A stretch of DNA of 64,000 bases, taken from assembly GCA_038373885.1 (NCBI GenBank), contig JAWZYV010019586.1:372001-436000 (forward strand). Direction: 5' to 3'. The notes under the pieces were generated by a model. The model was not told the origin of the DNA. It saw only the letters and a program-made list of their open reading frames with translations, and ran no database searches. The position numbers and the translations under genes were made by a program. Numbering within the stretch: position 1 is the stretch's first letter; every line of letters starts with the position of its first letter. Shown here piece by piece: positions 52,304 to 63,938 of this stretch. Source of the stretch: Cheiracanthium punctorium (Eukaryota; Arthropoda; Arachnida; Araneae; Cheiracanthiidae).

Positions 52304-53367
52304 CTGGGTGATTCAAAATAGATGTTAAGGCGATTATTTTTTAAACCATATGTGATCGAAACATACTTCCAATTAGAAAAGTTCGTCAAATTAAAAGTAG
52401 CTTTCAGATATGACACTTTCTTTACTGGTGGTTATATACATATTAAAATACGAAATTTAATTTTTATACGTTCCCTCCTTTCCTATCCATTTATATTTAG
52501 AAGAATGTTGCTTTTTGCCTAAGAAAATTAACAAAATATATCCTGTGTCTCTATGTGGAATAGTTTCTAAGCTCTATAAATTTGAAATTTTTGGCATTTA
52601 TCCCCAAGCAATAAGGGGATATCTGCAAAGTGAGAAAAATGTGATTACTTTTCAACTGACGTTAATGTATGTTAATTGTCACTTGATAGACACAATTGAC
52701 CCCTGAAATCCTATTTCGCTAGAACTTTCCTGTAAAGCATGCTCGACTGTTTCTGGTGAAAGTTATCACACCACAGTAACCTACACAATTATTTGTCATA
52801 CTGTTTTACACTTAAAAATTCCTTCTGTAGAAGCATATTGTAATTAGTGGATGACCTCCCCCCCCCCGAAAAGACTAAATTATCACTAATTTCATATAGT
52901 AGTACCGATCATTTTAGTTAAAGCTGTACCTGTTAATTCCACACGTTTGAACGTGCTTAATTGTTTTTCCTAACTATTGGATCTTTATTTATCTTTTATC
53001 AACTCATAGTTGGTCCCCTAAAGTAAAGATTTTTTCCCTTGAAAACTGACGCCAACACACTAGGTAAAATGGTGTAAGTCATCAATTTCAAAATTAATTT
53101 TCTCACTAACTGTTTCACTTAGAAACGTGGAATTTGTTTTATTAATTTTCTTAGGCAAAGAGCAACATTCTTCTAAATATAAAGGATAGGAAAGGAGGGA
53201 CCGTACAAAAATTAAATTTCATATTTTAATATGTATGCAACCCCCAGTAAAAAAATGCCATATCTGAAAACTATTCTTAATTTGACGAACTTTTCTAATT
53301 GGAAGTCTATTTTGATCACTTACAGTTTAAAAAATAATTGTCGTAACATCTATTTTGAATCACCCAG
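52304..53367. mobile_element. Long-TIR MITE with TA duplication (1,064 bp)
   Basis: Both ends read TA then CTGGGTGATTCAAAATAGATG. Inverted arms of roughly 240 bp (52304-52545 and 53130-53367) share GAAAAGTTCGTCAAATT, AATTTAATTTTTATACG (AATTTAATTTTTGTACG in the other arm) and GCCTAAGAAAATTAA. TA targets and the GGGTGATTC end point to the IS630-Tc1-mariner superfamily. No transposase. Confidence 0.82.
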
Positions 53368-53448
53368 TATATGTATATATATATATAATTGGCTTGGGGG
53401 GTGTTTCCTATTTAATTTTCTATATATTATATATATATAATATACATA

Positions 53449-53917
53449 CTGGGTGGTTATGATTAAACTTTCCCTATGAACAGTGCTCTATAGCTAAAAT
53501 GGGTGAACAAATTGTAATCAAAATTGGTATATTGGCTATACATGATATGCGCTCAAGGAATTTCGAAAAAAAAAAAAAAATTAGTTCAAAAAATGTCCAC
53601 TGGGTGATGTTTTGCATATAAAACGACAAGCTTAATGATAGAAATGGCTAATACAAACTATACAAACAATTTTAACATTTATTCAATAGCTTTTGGGCAT
53701 TTATTCACTAATTTGGGTAATAATTTGAGCTGATTTCTCCATTCGAAGTACCAGCTAGTGGACATTTTTTTAACTGAACGTTCTAAAAAATTTCCTTGAG
53801 CCTATTTCTTGTACAGTCTATATGCCAAATTTGGCATATAGACTATTCATGAGATCTGCTCACGGGTTACAGATACAGAATGCTGTTTATAGGGGAAGTT
53901 TAATTATAACCACCCTG
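53449..53917. mobile_element. Mariner-like MITE (469 bp)
   Basis: The ends CTGGGTGGTTATGATTAAAC and, in reverse complement, CAGGGTGGTTATAATTAAAC are inverted repeats; TA precedes the left one. Further inward, TTCAAAAAATGTCCACT is matched by AGTGGACATTTTTTTAACTG. A 30-bp perfect palindrome lies at 53815-53844. Noncoding. Confidence 0.8.
53815..53844. repeat. 30-bp perfect palindrome
   Basis: AGTCTATATGCCAAA directly followed by its exact reverse complement, no loop. Confidence 0.9.
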
Positions 53918-54139
53918 TTTATATTTGAGATTCAAAAATTGAAACCAAGCTATTTTGATATTTTTAATAACATTCTGAAATAGAACGCATTAGTAAAGTT
54001 AGATTTTATATTTCAAAAGCTGTTAAATTTTATAATTTCAAACAGGTTATGTTAAAATCATAACATTTTTTGTTTCAAATAATGTATAATTTTTTGGGGG
54101 GTCGATTTTCTAAAAGTAACTGATTTTAGCCTTCATATC

Positions 54140-57100
54140 AAAGATTCATGCAGTAGTTACAGAGATACCTATAGAGGGTAATGTATTAGAATTATTTTGA
54201 GTGTTCCAGTAAAAGAACTATTTGTGCATGAATTTTAGCTTATGTTACTCAGGACAGAATAGATTTCTAATAGGGACAAAATTTTTAGACTCAGTTCAGT
54301 GGCTACAGAGATGGCAATCAAGAATAATGTAATTCTTATGAGTGTCCCTGTAAAATTGTGATATGTGCTAGAAAGGTAGCCTATATTACTCAAGAATAGT
54401 GTACCTTTTTGTTAGCGGAAATATTTTAGAATCGGTTCTGTCATTACAGAGATACAAATGGAGCTTAATGTAATTCTTATGAGTGTCCCTGTAAAAGAAC
54501 TATTTATGATGTATGCATAAAAGGTAGCCTATAATACTCTGAAATAGTGTAGCTTTCAATCAGTGAAAAAGTTTAAGAACCCGTCTAATAGTTGCAGAGA
54601 TACCGATAGAGAATGATGTATTAGAATTATTTTAAGTGTCCCTGGAAAAGAGCTATATTTATGTTATATGGATGAAAATTAGACTATAATACTCAGGAAT
54701 AGAACAGCTTTCTATCAGTGAAGGAAGTTTTCGTATTGGTTCAATAGTTACAGAGATACCCTTACAACGTAATGTAATTCTATGAGTCTCCCTGTAAAAC
54801 AGCTATTTATGCACTATGCATTAAAAGTAGCCTGTACTACTCAGGAATAGTGTAGATTTCCATCAGTGAAAAAAGTTGTAGAAACAGCTCAGTAATTTCA
54901 GAGGTGCCCATGGAACGTAATGTAATTCTTATGAGTGACCCTGTAAAAAAACTGTAATATATGTATGAAAGGTAGCATATATTATGTAGGAATAATGCAG
55001 TTTTCTATCAGTGAAAAAGTTTTAGAATCGTTTCAGTAGTTACTGGGATGCCCATAGAGCGTAATGCATTAGAATAATTTTTTTTTTAATTTCAAGATAG
55101 CCTATAATACTCAGGAATTGTGCCGCTTCCTATCAGGAATAGTGTAACGTGAAAAAATTTTTAGAATTGATTCTTTAGTTACAGACATACAGATAGTATG
55201 TAAATCATATGAGTGTCCCTGTAAAACAATTATTTGTGATACATGCATGAATTTTAGCTATGTTACTCAGAAATAATGTAGCTTTCTATCACTGAAATTT
55301 TTTTTTTAGAATCGATTCAGTGGTTACATAGATGCCCTTAGAGCAGAATGTAATTTTTATGAGTATCCATGTAAATTTGTAATATATGCATGAAAGGTAG
55401 CCTTTAATACTCAGGAATAGTGCCGTTTTCCATCACTGGAAGTTTTAGAATCGGTTCGTTAATTCCAGAGATCCTAATGTAATTCATATGAGTATCCCTG
55501 TAGAAGAATTAGTTGTGATATATTGTTTCGAATTTTTTGGCTATTCTGGGGTTTAAAGTAGTTTAAAATTCGTATTCTACGTGTCAAATGATTAATTTTT
55601 GCATTTTGTTGCATCAAAATTGGTTAACCAGAACGGAAGATACGAAATTTTGGGGTTCCCATTGGTTAACGTAGGGTTTTGTAAATCTCGAGAAATACTG
55701 GTGCTAGGGCTTAGCTGACCTCACTCTTCGGGACTTATTTTTGGTGCCAAAAATGGCGCTATTTTCCAAAAAGTCGCCAAACTGGCCACATTTCGGACAT
55801 TTAGCGGGATTTTTCCTATGGGTAAAAGATTGTTTAAAAGTATATAAAGTTTGTTTTCTTGCATTAATATTACGTAATAGCCTAGCGATTCAACTGCATT
55901 TCTAAGACGTACTCAAAATTGGCTCTTTATTGGGATCCTTCGAGAAATTTCTCCCAGCTTCTGCGACACCTATAAAAGGACAGCACATTGTCCCAGTTGA
56001 GTTTCTGTTTGCTTCTGTCTGCTGATGAGAATATTTTTAGAATCCGTTCTGTATTTACTGAGATGCCCGTCTAGCATAATGTATTAGATTGATTTTGAGT
56101 GTCCCCGTAAAAGAACTATTTGTGTTATATGCTTGGAAGATAGCCTATGATACTCAGGAATAGTTTAGCTTTCTATCAGGAATAGTATTGTGTGATAAAA
56201 ATTTTAGAATCGATTCAGTAGTTAGACATACACACAGATCGCAGTGTAATTCATATGAGTGTCCTTGTAAAGGAATTATTTATGATATATGCCATCAATT
56301 TTAGTTTATGTTACTCAGGAATAGCTTTCCGTCAGTGAAAAAATCTCATGTGGACAACACATGACATTGTACATCTATTAAATCAAGAATGTTTTTGGCC
56401 CACTTCATCTAAACTTATTTTGTTTGAAAAAGATAAAATACTGCAGTAATAGTAAGGTTTAGCGAATTCTACCCAAATATTTCCGATATCGCCAAGTTGG
56501 GTTCAATTTGAAAGGTTTCCTTCTGACATTTAATTTGCCGATATTTCACCAAAAGCCGACAAGCTTCAGATAGTTTCCGAGATTTTGGGGATAGCCAAGG
56601 TAATCATTGACCACAGACTTTCAATGAATTGAATGTATCGATGCGCCTTAATGTATTTTAAGTCATTTGCCAGACCCTGTAAATAAATTACCCAGTGGAT
56701 TGCAATCAAAAAAGAGATGCACAGTTAGATGTTACAATAGTTCTAAATACAAAATAATACGGGTAAAAGTTTTCGAGTTATGCAAAATACAGTATCACTG
56801 TAAAAGACCTATTTGTGATATATCCATGAAAGGTAGCCATAATACTCTGGACTAATGTAGCTTTCTATGAGTGAAAAAAAGTTTTAGAATCGGTTCAGAA
56901 GTTAAAGAAATTCTCATACAGCTTAATGAATTACAATTATTTTGTGTGTCCCTGTAAAAGAACTATCTAAACTATATCCATGAAACTTAGCCTTTAATAC
57001 TCCGAAATAGAAGCTTTATATTATCGAAAAAAGGTTTCGATTCGGTTCTCTAGTTACAGGGAACCCATAGAGCATAATGCAATACTTGCCTGTCCTTCTA

Positions 57101-57716
57101 AAAGAATTGTTTGTGATATATTCATAAAAAGGCAGTCTAAAATACTCATTGGCTTTCTATAGATGAGGAAAGTTTTAGAATTGGTTCAGTAGTTAGAGAG
57201 ATAACCATAGAGTGTAAATGTATAATAATTATTTTGAGTGTCCCTGTAAAAGAATTATTTACGCTCCATACATTGAATGCAGCATATAATAATCAAGAAT
57301 ATTGTATCTTTCTATTAGTAAAAAAAGTTTAAGAATCAGTTCTGTAGTTACAGATGGCTACAGAGCGTAATATAATTCTTATGAGTGTCTCTGAAAAAAA
57401 ATTATGTATATATCTACATAAATACCTGCATGAAAGGCAGTGTATAATTTTCAGGAATAGTGTAGCTTTTTATTGGTGAGAAAAGTTTGTGAATCGGTTC
57501 AGTAGTCAGAGAGATACCCATAGAGGGTATTGCATTTAAATTATTTTGACAATTCCTGTAAAAGAAATATTTATGCTATATGCATGAACTTTAGCTTATG
57601 ATACTCAGGAATAGTGCAGCTTTCTACCTGAGAAATTTTTTTAGAATCTGGTCAATGGTTACAATTAGGCCAATTTTATGTATTTCTTATGAGAGCCCCT
57701 GTAAAATTGTTATATA
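54140..57716 (+). repeat. Satellite array A, unit about 147 bp
   Basis: Diverged head-to-tail units carrying GTTACAGAGAT, CATAGAGCGTAATGTA, GAGTGTCCCTGTAAAAGAA, GTAGCCTATAATACTCAGGAATAG and GCTTTCTATCAGTG. Measured spacings of the TAATG anchor run 141, 148, 156, 148 and 144 bp. The array is broken by LTR copy C (55524-56028) and an unrelated stretch at about 56345-56680. It continues after the solo LTR to about 59490. Confidence 0.88.
55524..56028 (+). repeat. LTR-like repeat, copy C (5' two thirds)
   Basis: Starts TGTTTCGAATTTTTTGG, includes ATTTTGTTGCATC, AATTGGTTAACCAGAAC and a promoter-like CTATAAAAGG at about 55972, and breaks off at about 56028 where satellite resumes. Same family as copies A, B and D. 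Confidence 0.75.
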
Positions 57717-57774
57717 TGTTGCCGAAATACTCTGCTTGTTTCCGGGATACGTCGTTCTAAAGTCCAGTTGGTGT

Positions 57775-58497
57775 GAGGTGTGAGACACCCACTGGAGGGG
57801 CCGACCCGAAGGTTTACGGCATAAAATCCCTCCAGGGAAGAATTTATTCATTTATCGCTTATTTTTACATACTATGCCGCTGGGGCTCGCAGAACCCCAA
57901 CGGCAGACAGTAAACAATATTAGTACAATCGTAAATTACAGACATGATATGACACATGACATGATAAAACATACATATACACACATATACACATGATAAA
58001 ACATACATATACACACATATACACTTACACACATATATATACATATATATACCTATTGTACCACAGGAGAATGGCAGATCAATGATATTTAAATTTAATA
58101 GTGCTATAGTGTTCTATAAGCTTATTATAATTTACTTTTATTAGATTCATTATGTTTGGCAATTGGATAATTTGCATAAAATTTTTATATGGATCTATTG
58201 AGTTATTTCTTCTTATTTTATTAGGCATTAGGGGGCAGTCCCCAAAGATATAATGCAGGGGATCCCCTGTCTGACCACAGTCACATAGATCCGTTGTTCT
58301 ATAATTGATTCTTTTTAAATATTTTGGGAAACTGCCCCCGCCCGTTATAAATTTAGTGGCTACTATATTATTGATATTATAATTATTTTTTATATGTGGT
58401 AAGAAGTTGTAAGTATATCTGCCGGTTTCACTCTCGTTCCACCATATTTGCCATTTATATTTATGTTTTTATTAATTATGTATACTATTTTTGATCT
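57775..58497 (-). mobile_element. 5'-truncated non-LTR retrotransposon (LINE), 723 bp
   Basis: Flanked by an exact 13-bp target duplication, GTCCAGTTGGTGT (57762-57774 and 58498-58510). The minus strand encodes the end of a LINE ORF2: WWNESETGRYTYNFLP, ATKFITGGGSFPKYLKR, and a Cys/His block CDCGQTGDPLHYIFGDC. The 3' UTR follows, with a duplicated ACATACATATACACACATAT tract at about 57970-58035. There is no poly(A) tail. Confidence 0.85.
58060..58455 (-). pseudogene. LINE ORF2 C-terminus
   Basis: The RNase H-distal tail typical of jockey/R1/I-type elements, with the C-x-C...H...C motif intact and no upstream RT. It is a 5'-truncated copy. Confidence 0.75.
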
Positions 58498-59325
58498 GTC
58501 CAGTTGGTGTAGAAAGTTCTAGTAAAAAGTCCACTGGTCAGGATGGAACACAACTTTATTGCTTCTAGAACTTCGTTGAACAATCAGCTGTACAAAATTC
58601 ACAAGCACAATGAAATAGTAATGTGCTTTTAACAGTGAGAAGCTCTCACAAATGCTGTATTTCTCACACAAAATAAAACACTTTCACTGGCATAAGTTCA
58701 GTGAAAATATACGAGAGACAACACTAACAGTCTCTCAAGACTCAGCAATCAAGAATTTACACACAGCACTTAAATTCAAAGATTTATAAACAGCGCAAAA
58801 CACCACTTCTATCACAGAGCAAAGCCAGCGTACTCACTCTCTCAAAACTTGATCAACACTGAACTAGGGCTTCAGAAACACGCTTATATTTATACCCGAC
58901 GCAGTACAAGAATCTTCGAGAAAAGTCTATTTCTCGAGGATTCCACATAAAGCGGGAATGCTGATTACGTCATAGAAGAGAAATGTTAGGTTATTATGCT
59001 TTTTTAATGCGGAAAAACCAACTTTCAGGCCCCATTGGGAAAATCGTGCCAAATAACCAAAATATCGCCAAGCTTGGCGACTTTTGGAGAAATTCGCCAA
59101 ATTTGGCGCCAAAAGTGAAGAGATCGAAGCCCTAGGACCCATATTTCTTGAGATTTCTAGAAACCCATAAAAAAACAATGGGGAAACTGAAACCTCCGTA
59201 TCTCCGGTTCTAGTTGACCGATTTTGATGCAACAAAAAGCAAAATTTAACTATTGGACGCGTAAAATGCTAATTTTGAACTATTTTAAGCCCCAGAACAG
59301 CGGGTTGCCCCGAAAATTCGTAACA

Positions 59326-59490
59326 ATATGTATAAAAGCTACTCATATTACTCAGGAGTAGCATAGCTCTCTATCAGTGAAAAAAAATTTCAGATTCAGT
59401 TCGGTATTTACAGAGACCGTAATGAATTAGAATTGTTTTGAGTCTCCTTATAGAACTTATTTATGCTAATACATGAAACGTTTTCTATAA
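59326..59490 (+). repeat. Satellite A continuation after the solo LTR
   Basis: TACTCAGGAGTAGC, CTCTCTATCAGTG and CAGAGACCGTAATG continue the 147-bp unit interrupted at 57716. Confidence 0.75.
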
Positions 59491-59599
59491 GTTAATCCAG
59501 TGTATAAGCACTTTAACCTATACTTTTACATATATTTGAAACAATTACTTCCATTTGTTTAATTTTATTCTTTAAAAATTTAGCCCATTGTTTAGAAAT

Positions 59600-60893
59600 A
59601 TATTATTGACGGATTTTTTAAAAAGCATAGTTATACGGTATATTTTTGCCTTAAGTCTAACGATAATGTCCCTTTGTTCAAAGGCATTTTTAATATAACC
59701 CTTTGATTCTATGTCCATTATTGACACACATTATAAACAGCATTGTTATACCGTGTATTTCAGCATTATTTCCAACAATGAACGCTGTTGTTGAAAGTCA
59801 TTTTTAATAAAGGTTTAGTAGGCTGTTTCAAAGTATATTATTGACACACATTCTTAAAGAACATTTTTATGCTCTTTACTTTTGCATATTTCCAACAATT
59901 AAAGTCCCTTTGTTGAATTTCATTTTTAATAAAGGTTTAGTTAACTGTTTCAAAGTTTATTATTGACACACATTTTTAAAGAGCATTGTTATACTGTTTA
60001 TTTTTGCATTATTTCCAACAATTACGTCCCTTCTGTTGAAAGTCATTTTAAATAAAAGTTTAGTCCACTGTTTAAAAGTTTATTATTGGCGCACATTCTT
60101 AAAGAGCATTGTTATATCGTGTATTTTTTTTGCATTATTTCCAACAATTACGTCCCTTTGTTGAAAGTCACTTTAAATAAAGGTTTAGTTAACTGTTTCA
60201 AAGTACATTATTGACACACTTTCTTAAACAGCATTGTTATATCGTATATTTTTGCATTATTTCCAACAATTACGTCCCTTTGTTGAAAGTCATTTTTAAT
60301 AAAGTTTAGTTCACTGTTTCAAAGTACATTATTGACACATTTTTTAAAGAGCATTGTTATAGCGGTATTTTGCTTGATTCCAACAATTACGCCTCCTTTG
60401 TTGAAAGTCAGTTTAAATAAAATTTTAGTCCACTGTTTCATAGTATAAAATTGACACACCTTATTAAAGAGCATTGTTATATCGTGTATTTTTGCATTCT
60501 TTCCAACAATTACTTCCCTTTGTTGAAAGTCATGTTATATAAACGCTTAGTTAACTGTTTCAAAGTTTATTATTGACTCACCTTAAAGAGCATTGTTATA
60601 CCGTGTATTTTTGCAGTTTGTTAACAATTACGTCCCTTTGTAAAGTCATTTTTTTATAAAGGTTTAGTTAACTGTTTCAAAGTATATTATTGACACACAT
60701 TGTTAAAGAACATTGTTATACTGTTTATTTTTTCATATTTCCAACAATTAAGTCCTTTTGTTGTAATTCATTTTTAATAAAGGTTTAGCCACTATTTCAA
60801 AGAATATTATTGACACACATTTTTAAAGAGCATTGCTACATAGTGTATTTTTGCCTTTCCAACAATTACGCCCCTTTGTTGAAAGTCATTTTA
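59600..60893 (+). repeat. Satellite array B, unit about 121 bp (left part)
   Basis: Ten or so units with TTATTGACACACATT, TTAAAGAGCATTGTTATA, TTTCCAACAATTACGTCCC, TTTGTTGAAAGTCATTTT and AAATAAAGGTTTAGT. TTGACAC anchors are spaced 118, 122, 123, 125, 121, 119, 122, 117 and 121 bp. Confidence 0.9.
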
Positions 60894-62421
60894 CACTCAT
60901 GTCCATAAATTAAGGATAATGAAGTTCAGGCAAAGAAAGAGAAAGAAGCAAAACAAATTTGACTTATTTGTTTTGCTTCTTTCTAGCATTTGTTTTGCTT
61001 CAAGTCTATTTATTAAACAAAAAGTAAAGAGCAAAAAAGATGCTATATGTTTGACATAATTAATAAAAATTGCAAGTTTTACTCCCTTGACCAAATTTCA
61101 AAAAAGAACCTATTTACAAAAAACAGTATAACATGGTTAGTAGGATGGTTAATACGGAGTATGTCTCCCGGACGATGCAATACAGGCCTGACAACGCCTA
61201 GGCATGCTGAGTATCAAATGATCAATCTGATCTTGGGGAATATTACACCACTCTCAAGCAATGCACTCCGAAGTTCCGGTAGACAGGTGGGAGGGGGTTG
61301 ACGGGCTGCAATTCGTCGGCCAAGCATATCCCACACATGCTCTATTGGATTCAAGTCCGGTGAGTATGCTGGCCAATGCATACGGGTGATATCCTCCGAT
61401 TGAAGGCATTCGTCTACAATGTTTGCACGGTGAGGACGGTCGTTGTCATCCATAAACACAAAGTCAGCACCATGGCGCCCGAAACAAACGTACATGTTGT
61501 TCCAGAATGACATCCTGATAGATGTGGCCTGTCATCGTTACACTCTGAACATGCAGGTCAGTTCTGGAACCAAGAATAATTCCTCCCCAAACGAGCCATC
61601 CTGCACCACCGTAACGGTGTCTTTCAATGGTGTTCTCTTGGTGGTAACGGATACCTGGCGCTCTCCAGATGAATGTCCGGCGAGAATCAGACTCCAAACT
61701 AAACCTGGACTCGTCGGAAAACATCACACAAGACCACTGTTGCGGTGTCCACAATGCATGCTCTCTACTCCAGGTTAATCGCAGGCGACAGTGAGTTGCG
61801 GTAAGTGGAACACATCTGACAGGCCTACGAGCATATAGACCAATGTGCCCTAAGCGTCTGTACACGGTCTGCCTTGAAAACTGTCGTACCGGTAGCTGAA
61901 GAGAGCTGACGAGACAGGTCTGATGCTGTACTCCGTCTGTTTCTTTTGCAGTAACTGCCAAATAGCGGTCCTCATTCGGCGTTGTAACTCGGGGGAGACC
62001 TATGCTGTAACGTCTACTCACATTACCATCATCTTGGAATCGTTGCCAAAGCCTGGAGATGACACTCTGGGCGATTCCAAGTTCCTCGGATACTTCCGGC
62101 TGGGTACGTCCACATTCCAGTCGTCCGATAATTCTGCCACGTAAAACATCATCCAAATGCCTCCTTTGTGCCATAACTATGCGGTTTTTGCACTGAAAGG
62201 CTTTCACAGCGCTTGTGAACAATTTTACTTCTTTGCCACCATTCCTTATATACCCCTCTCTTACACTCTCGTCATTGTGACGTACCATCCACGCCATCTG
62301 GTGGTTTCCTGTAATTTGCATATTCTTCAAGATGTGTGTGATCATTCCTCAGGTGAAATTTTTATTTTAGAGATCAATTTCTGTGTGATTCTGAATTATC
62401 CTTAATTTATGGACATGAGTG
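60894..62421 (-). mobile_element. Tc1-like DNA transposon inserted in satellite B (1,528 bp)
   Basis: Near-perfect inverted ends (CACTCATGTCCATAAATTAA at both sides) flanked by TA (60892-60893 and 62422-62423). It contains a nearly full-length transposase on the minus strand. Removing it together with one TA restores a normal satellite unit (CATTTTAAATAAAGG), so the insertion site is exact. Confidence 0.93.
61214..62174 (-). pseudogene. Tc1-family transposase, DD34E, one frameshift
   Basis: Cut-and-paste transposase of about 320 residues, near the family's usual 340. The Met at 62174 opens MAQRRHLDD, followed by a bipartite helix-turn-helix (RTQPEVSEELGIAQSVISRLW, then the PRVTTPNEDR region). 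The first catalytic Asp is in FSDESRF, the second in MDDNDRPH, and the Glu in SPDLNPIEHVW, with 34 residues between the last two, the Tc1 spacing. The frame shifts near 61470-61510 between LFRA and ADFVFMDD, so the copy is probably inactive although young-looking. Confidence 0.88.
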
Positions 62422-62423
62422 TA

Positions 62424-62780
62424 AATAAAGGTTTAGTCTACTGTTTCAAAGTATATTATTGACAGACATTTTTAAAGAGCATTGTTATATCCTGTATTCT
62501 TACATTATTTCCAACAAATAACGTCCCTTTGTTGAAAGTCGTTTTTAATTAAGGTTTAGTGCACTGTTTTAACGTATGTTATTGACACACATTCTTAAAG
62601 AATATTGTTATACCGTACATATTTTAATTGATTCTAACGGTTACGCGCCTTTGTTAAAAGCGATTTTTTTATAAAGGTATAGTCTATTGTTCCAAAGTAT
62701 GTTATAGCCACATTTTTAAAAAGCATTAATATACCGTATTTTATAGCATTGATTTAAAAAAACTATGTCTCTTTATTGAA
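62424..62780 (+). repeat. Satellite array B (right part)
   Basis: AATAAAGGTTTAGTCTAC resumes directly at the transposon edge, and about three further, more diverged units follow. Confidence 0.85.
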
Positions 62781-62799
62781 AGTTATTCTACTAATATGA

Positions 62800-62900
62800 T
62801 AAATGTAAAAGTTTGTATTTTTGTGTGTTTGAGTGTTTTTGACTCAATCACGCAAAAACCGTAGAACGGATTTGCGTAAAATTTGGACTGAAAATAGCTT
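62800..62900 (+). repeat. Dispersed-repeat motif with ACTCAATCACGCAAAAACCG
   Basis: ACGCAAAAACCGTAGAACGGATTTGCG followed by AAAATTTGG resembles a motif I have seen in dispersed repeats of several arthropods. The family is not identified. Confidence 0.35.
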
Positions 62901-63150
62901 ACGCCCTGGATTAATATGCAGTCTACCTTTTATGCATATAGCATAAATAGTTCTTTGACAGGTACGCTCAAAATAATTCTAATACACTGCGTTCTATGTA
63001 CATAGCTGTAAGTACTATACAAGTTCTAAAACTTTCTCCCCTAATAGAAAGCTACACCATACCTGTATTTTATAGGCTACCTTTTATGCATATTTCACAA
63101 ATAATTCTTTTACAGGGAGACTCATAAGCATTGGATTATGCTCTATGGCA
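62900..63150 (-). repeat. Satellite A units in inverted orientation
   Basis: CTACCTTTTATGCATATAGC, TACAGGGAGACTCATAAGC and ATTCTAATACACTGCGTTC are the reverse complement of the 147-bp unit, so this segment is inverted relative to 54-57 kb. Confidence 0.8.
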
Positions 63151-63938
63151 AACGCGACGTACTGAGTTTTGGGTTTGCCCATTGGTTAACATAGGGTTTT
63201 CTAGAAATCTCGAGAAATATTGATGCTAGAGCTTTGGTGATTTGATTTATGGGAACTTGATTTTTGACGCCAAATTTGGCGATATTTCGCCAAAAATTCG
63301 CCAAGCTTGGCGACATTTCGGTCATTTGGTGCGCTTTTACCAATGGGGCCAGTAATGCTTGTTTTCCTGCATTAATATTGCGCTGTAGCTTAGTATTACT
63401 AATTTCCATTTTCATGAAATAATCAAAATTCGAGCTTTATGCGGGTTCTTCGAGAAATAGCTCCTACCAGAATTTTCGCTTAGCTTCTGCGACTCCTATA
63501 AATAGAGACAGGGCAGTCCACAAGAGATAGTTATTCGAACTCTAATTGAGTTCGATGCATTACTCTGTAAATTGTGCTATTGGAAGCAGTATTTTCCTCT
63601 TTTTTGAGTACAGAGTGTAAATTCTTCATTGCTGAGTCCTGAGGGGCTGTTTATGATTTCTTTTGTAAGTTTTCATTGAATTTTCGTCAGTGGAAGTGTT
63701 TTATTTTTTGTAAGAAATACAGCACGTGTGAAAGCTTTGTACTTTATGTAGTACTGAAAGGACTATTATAAGCAAGGTACTGGCCATTAGTGTCTGTGAA
63801 TTTTGCACAGCTGATTGTTCGACGAAGTTCTAGAAGAATAAAATTTATGTTCCATCCTGACAAATGGACTTTTTACTAGAACGTTCTACATACACTGGAC
63901 TTTAGAACGACGAACCTAAAAATCGAATCCCGACGAAG
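63150..63938 (+). repeat. LTR-like repeat, copy B
   Basis: Runs opposite to copy A: CCCATTGGTTAACATAGGG, then GCCAAATTTGGCG motifs, CTATAAATAGAG promoter-like box at about 63497, GCACAGCTGATTGTTCGACG, AATAAAAT at about 63837, and CTAGAACGTTCTACA near the end. The 5' start is lost. Confidence 0.75.

Larger units (their letters stand above)
57717..59325 (-). mobile_element. Solo-LTR-like repeat, copy A, interrupted by a LINE
   Basis: On the minus strand it begins TGTTACGAATTTTCGGGG at 59325 and ends CGGCAACA at 57717, so TG...CA. The flanking 5-mers (ATATA and ATATG) differ at one base, and satellite A continues on both sides. Without the LINE it is about 870 bp. It has a TATA-like GTATAAATATAAG (near 58890) and a candidate AATAAA-type signal near the 3' end (AATAAAG on the minus strand at about 58560). 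No internal coding region accompanies it. Confidence 0.75.

Noticed and set aside
61443..61778. Plus-strand frame of 111 codons over the Tc1 element
   Set aside because: Antisense to the transposase, with no domain of its own.
54140..62780. CRISPR-like regular repeats
   Set aside because: Units are 121-147 bp, diverged, without unique spacers or cas genes, and the genome is eukaryotic: these are satellites.
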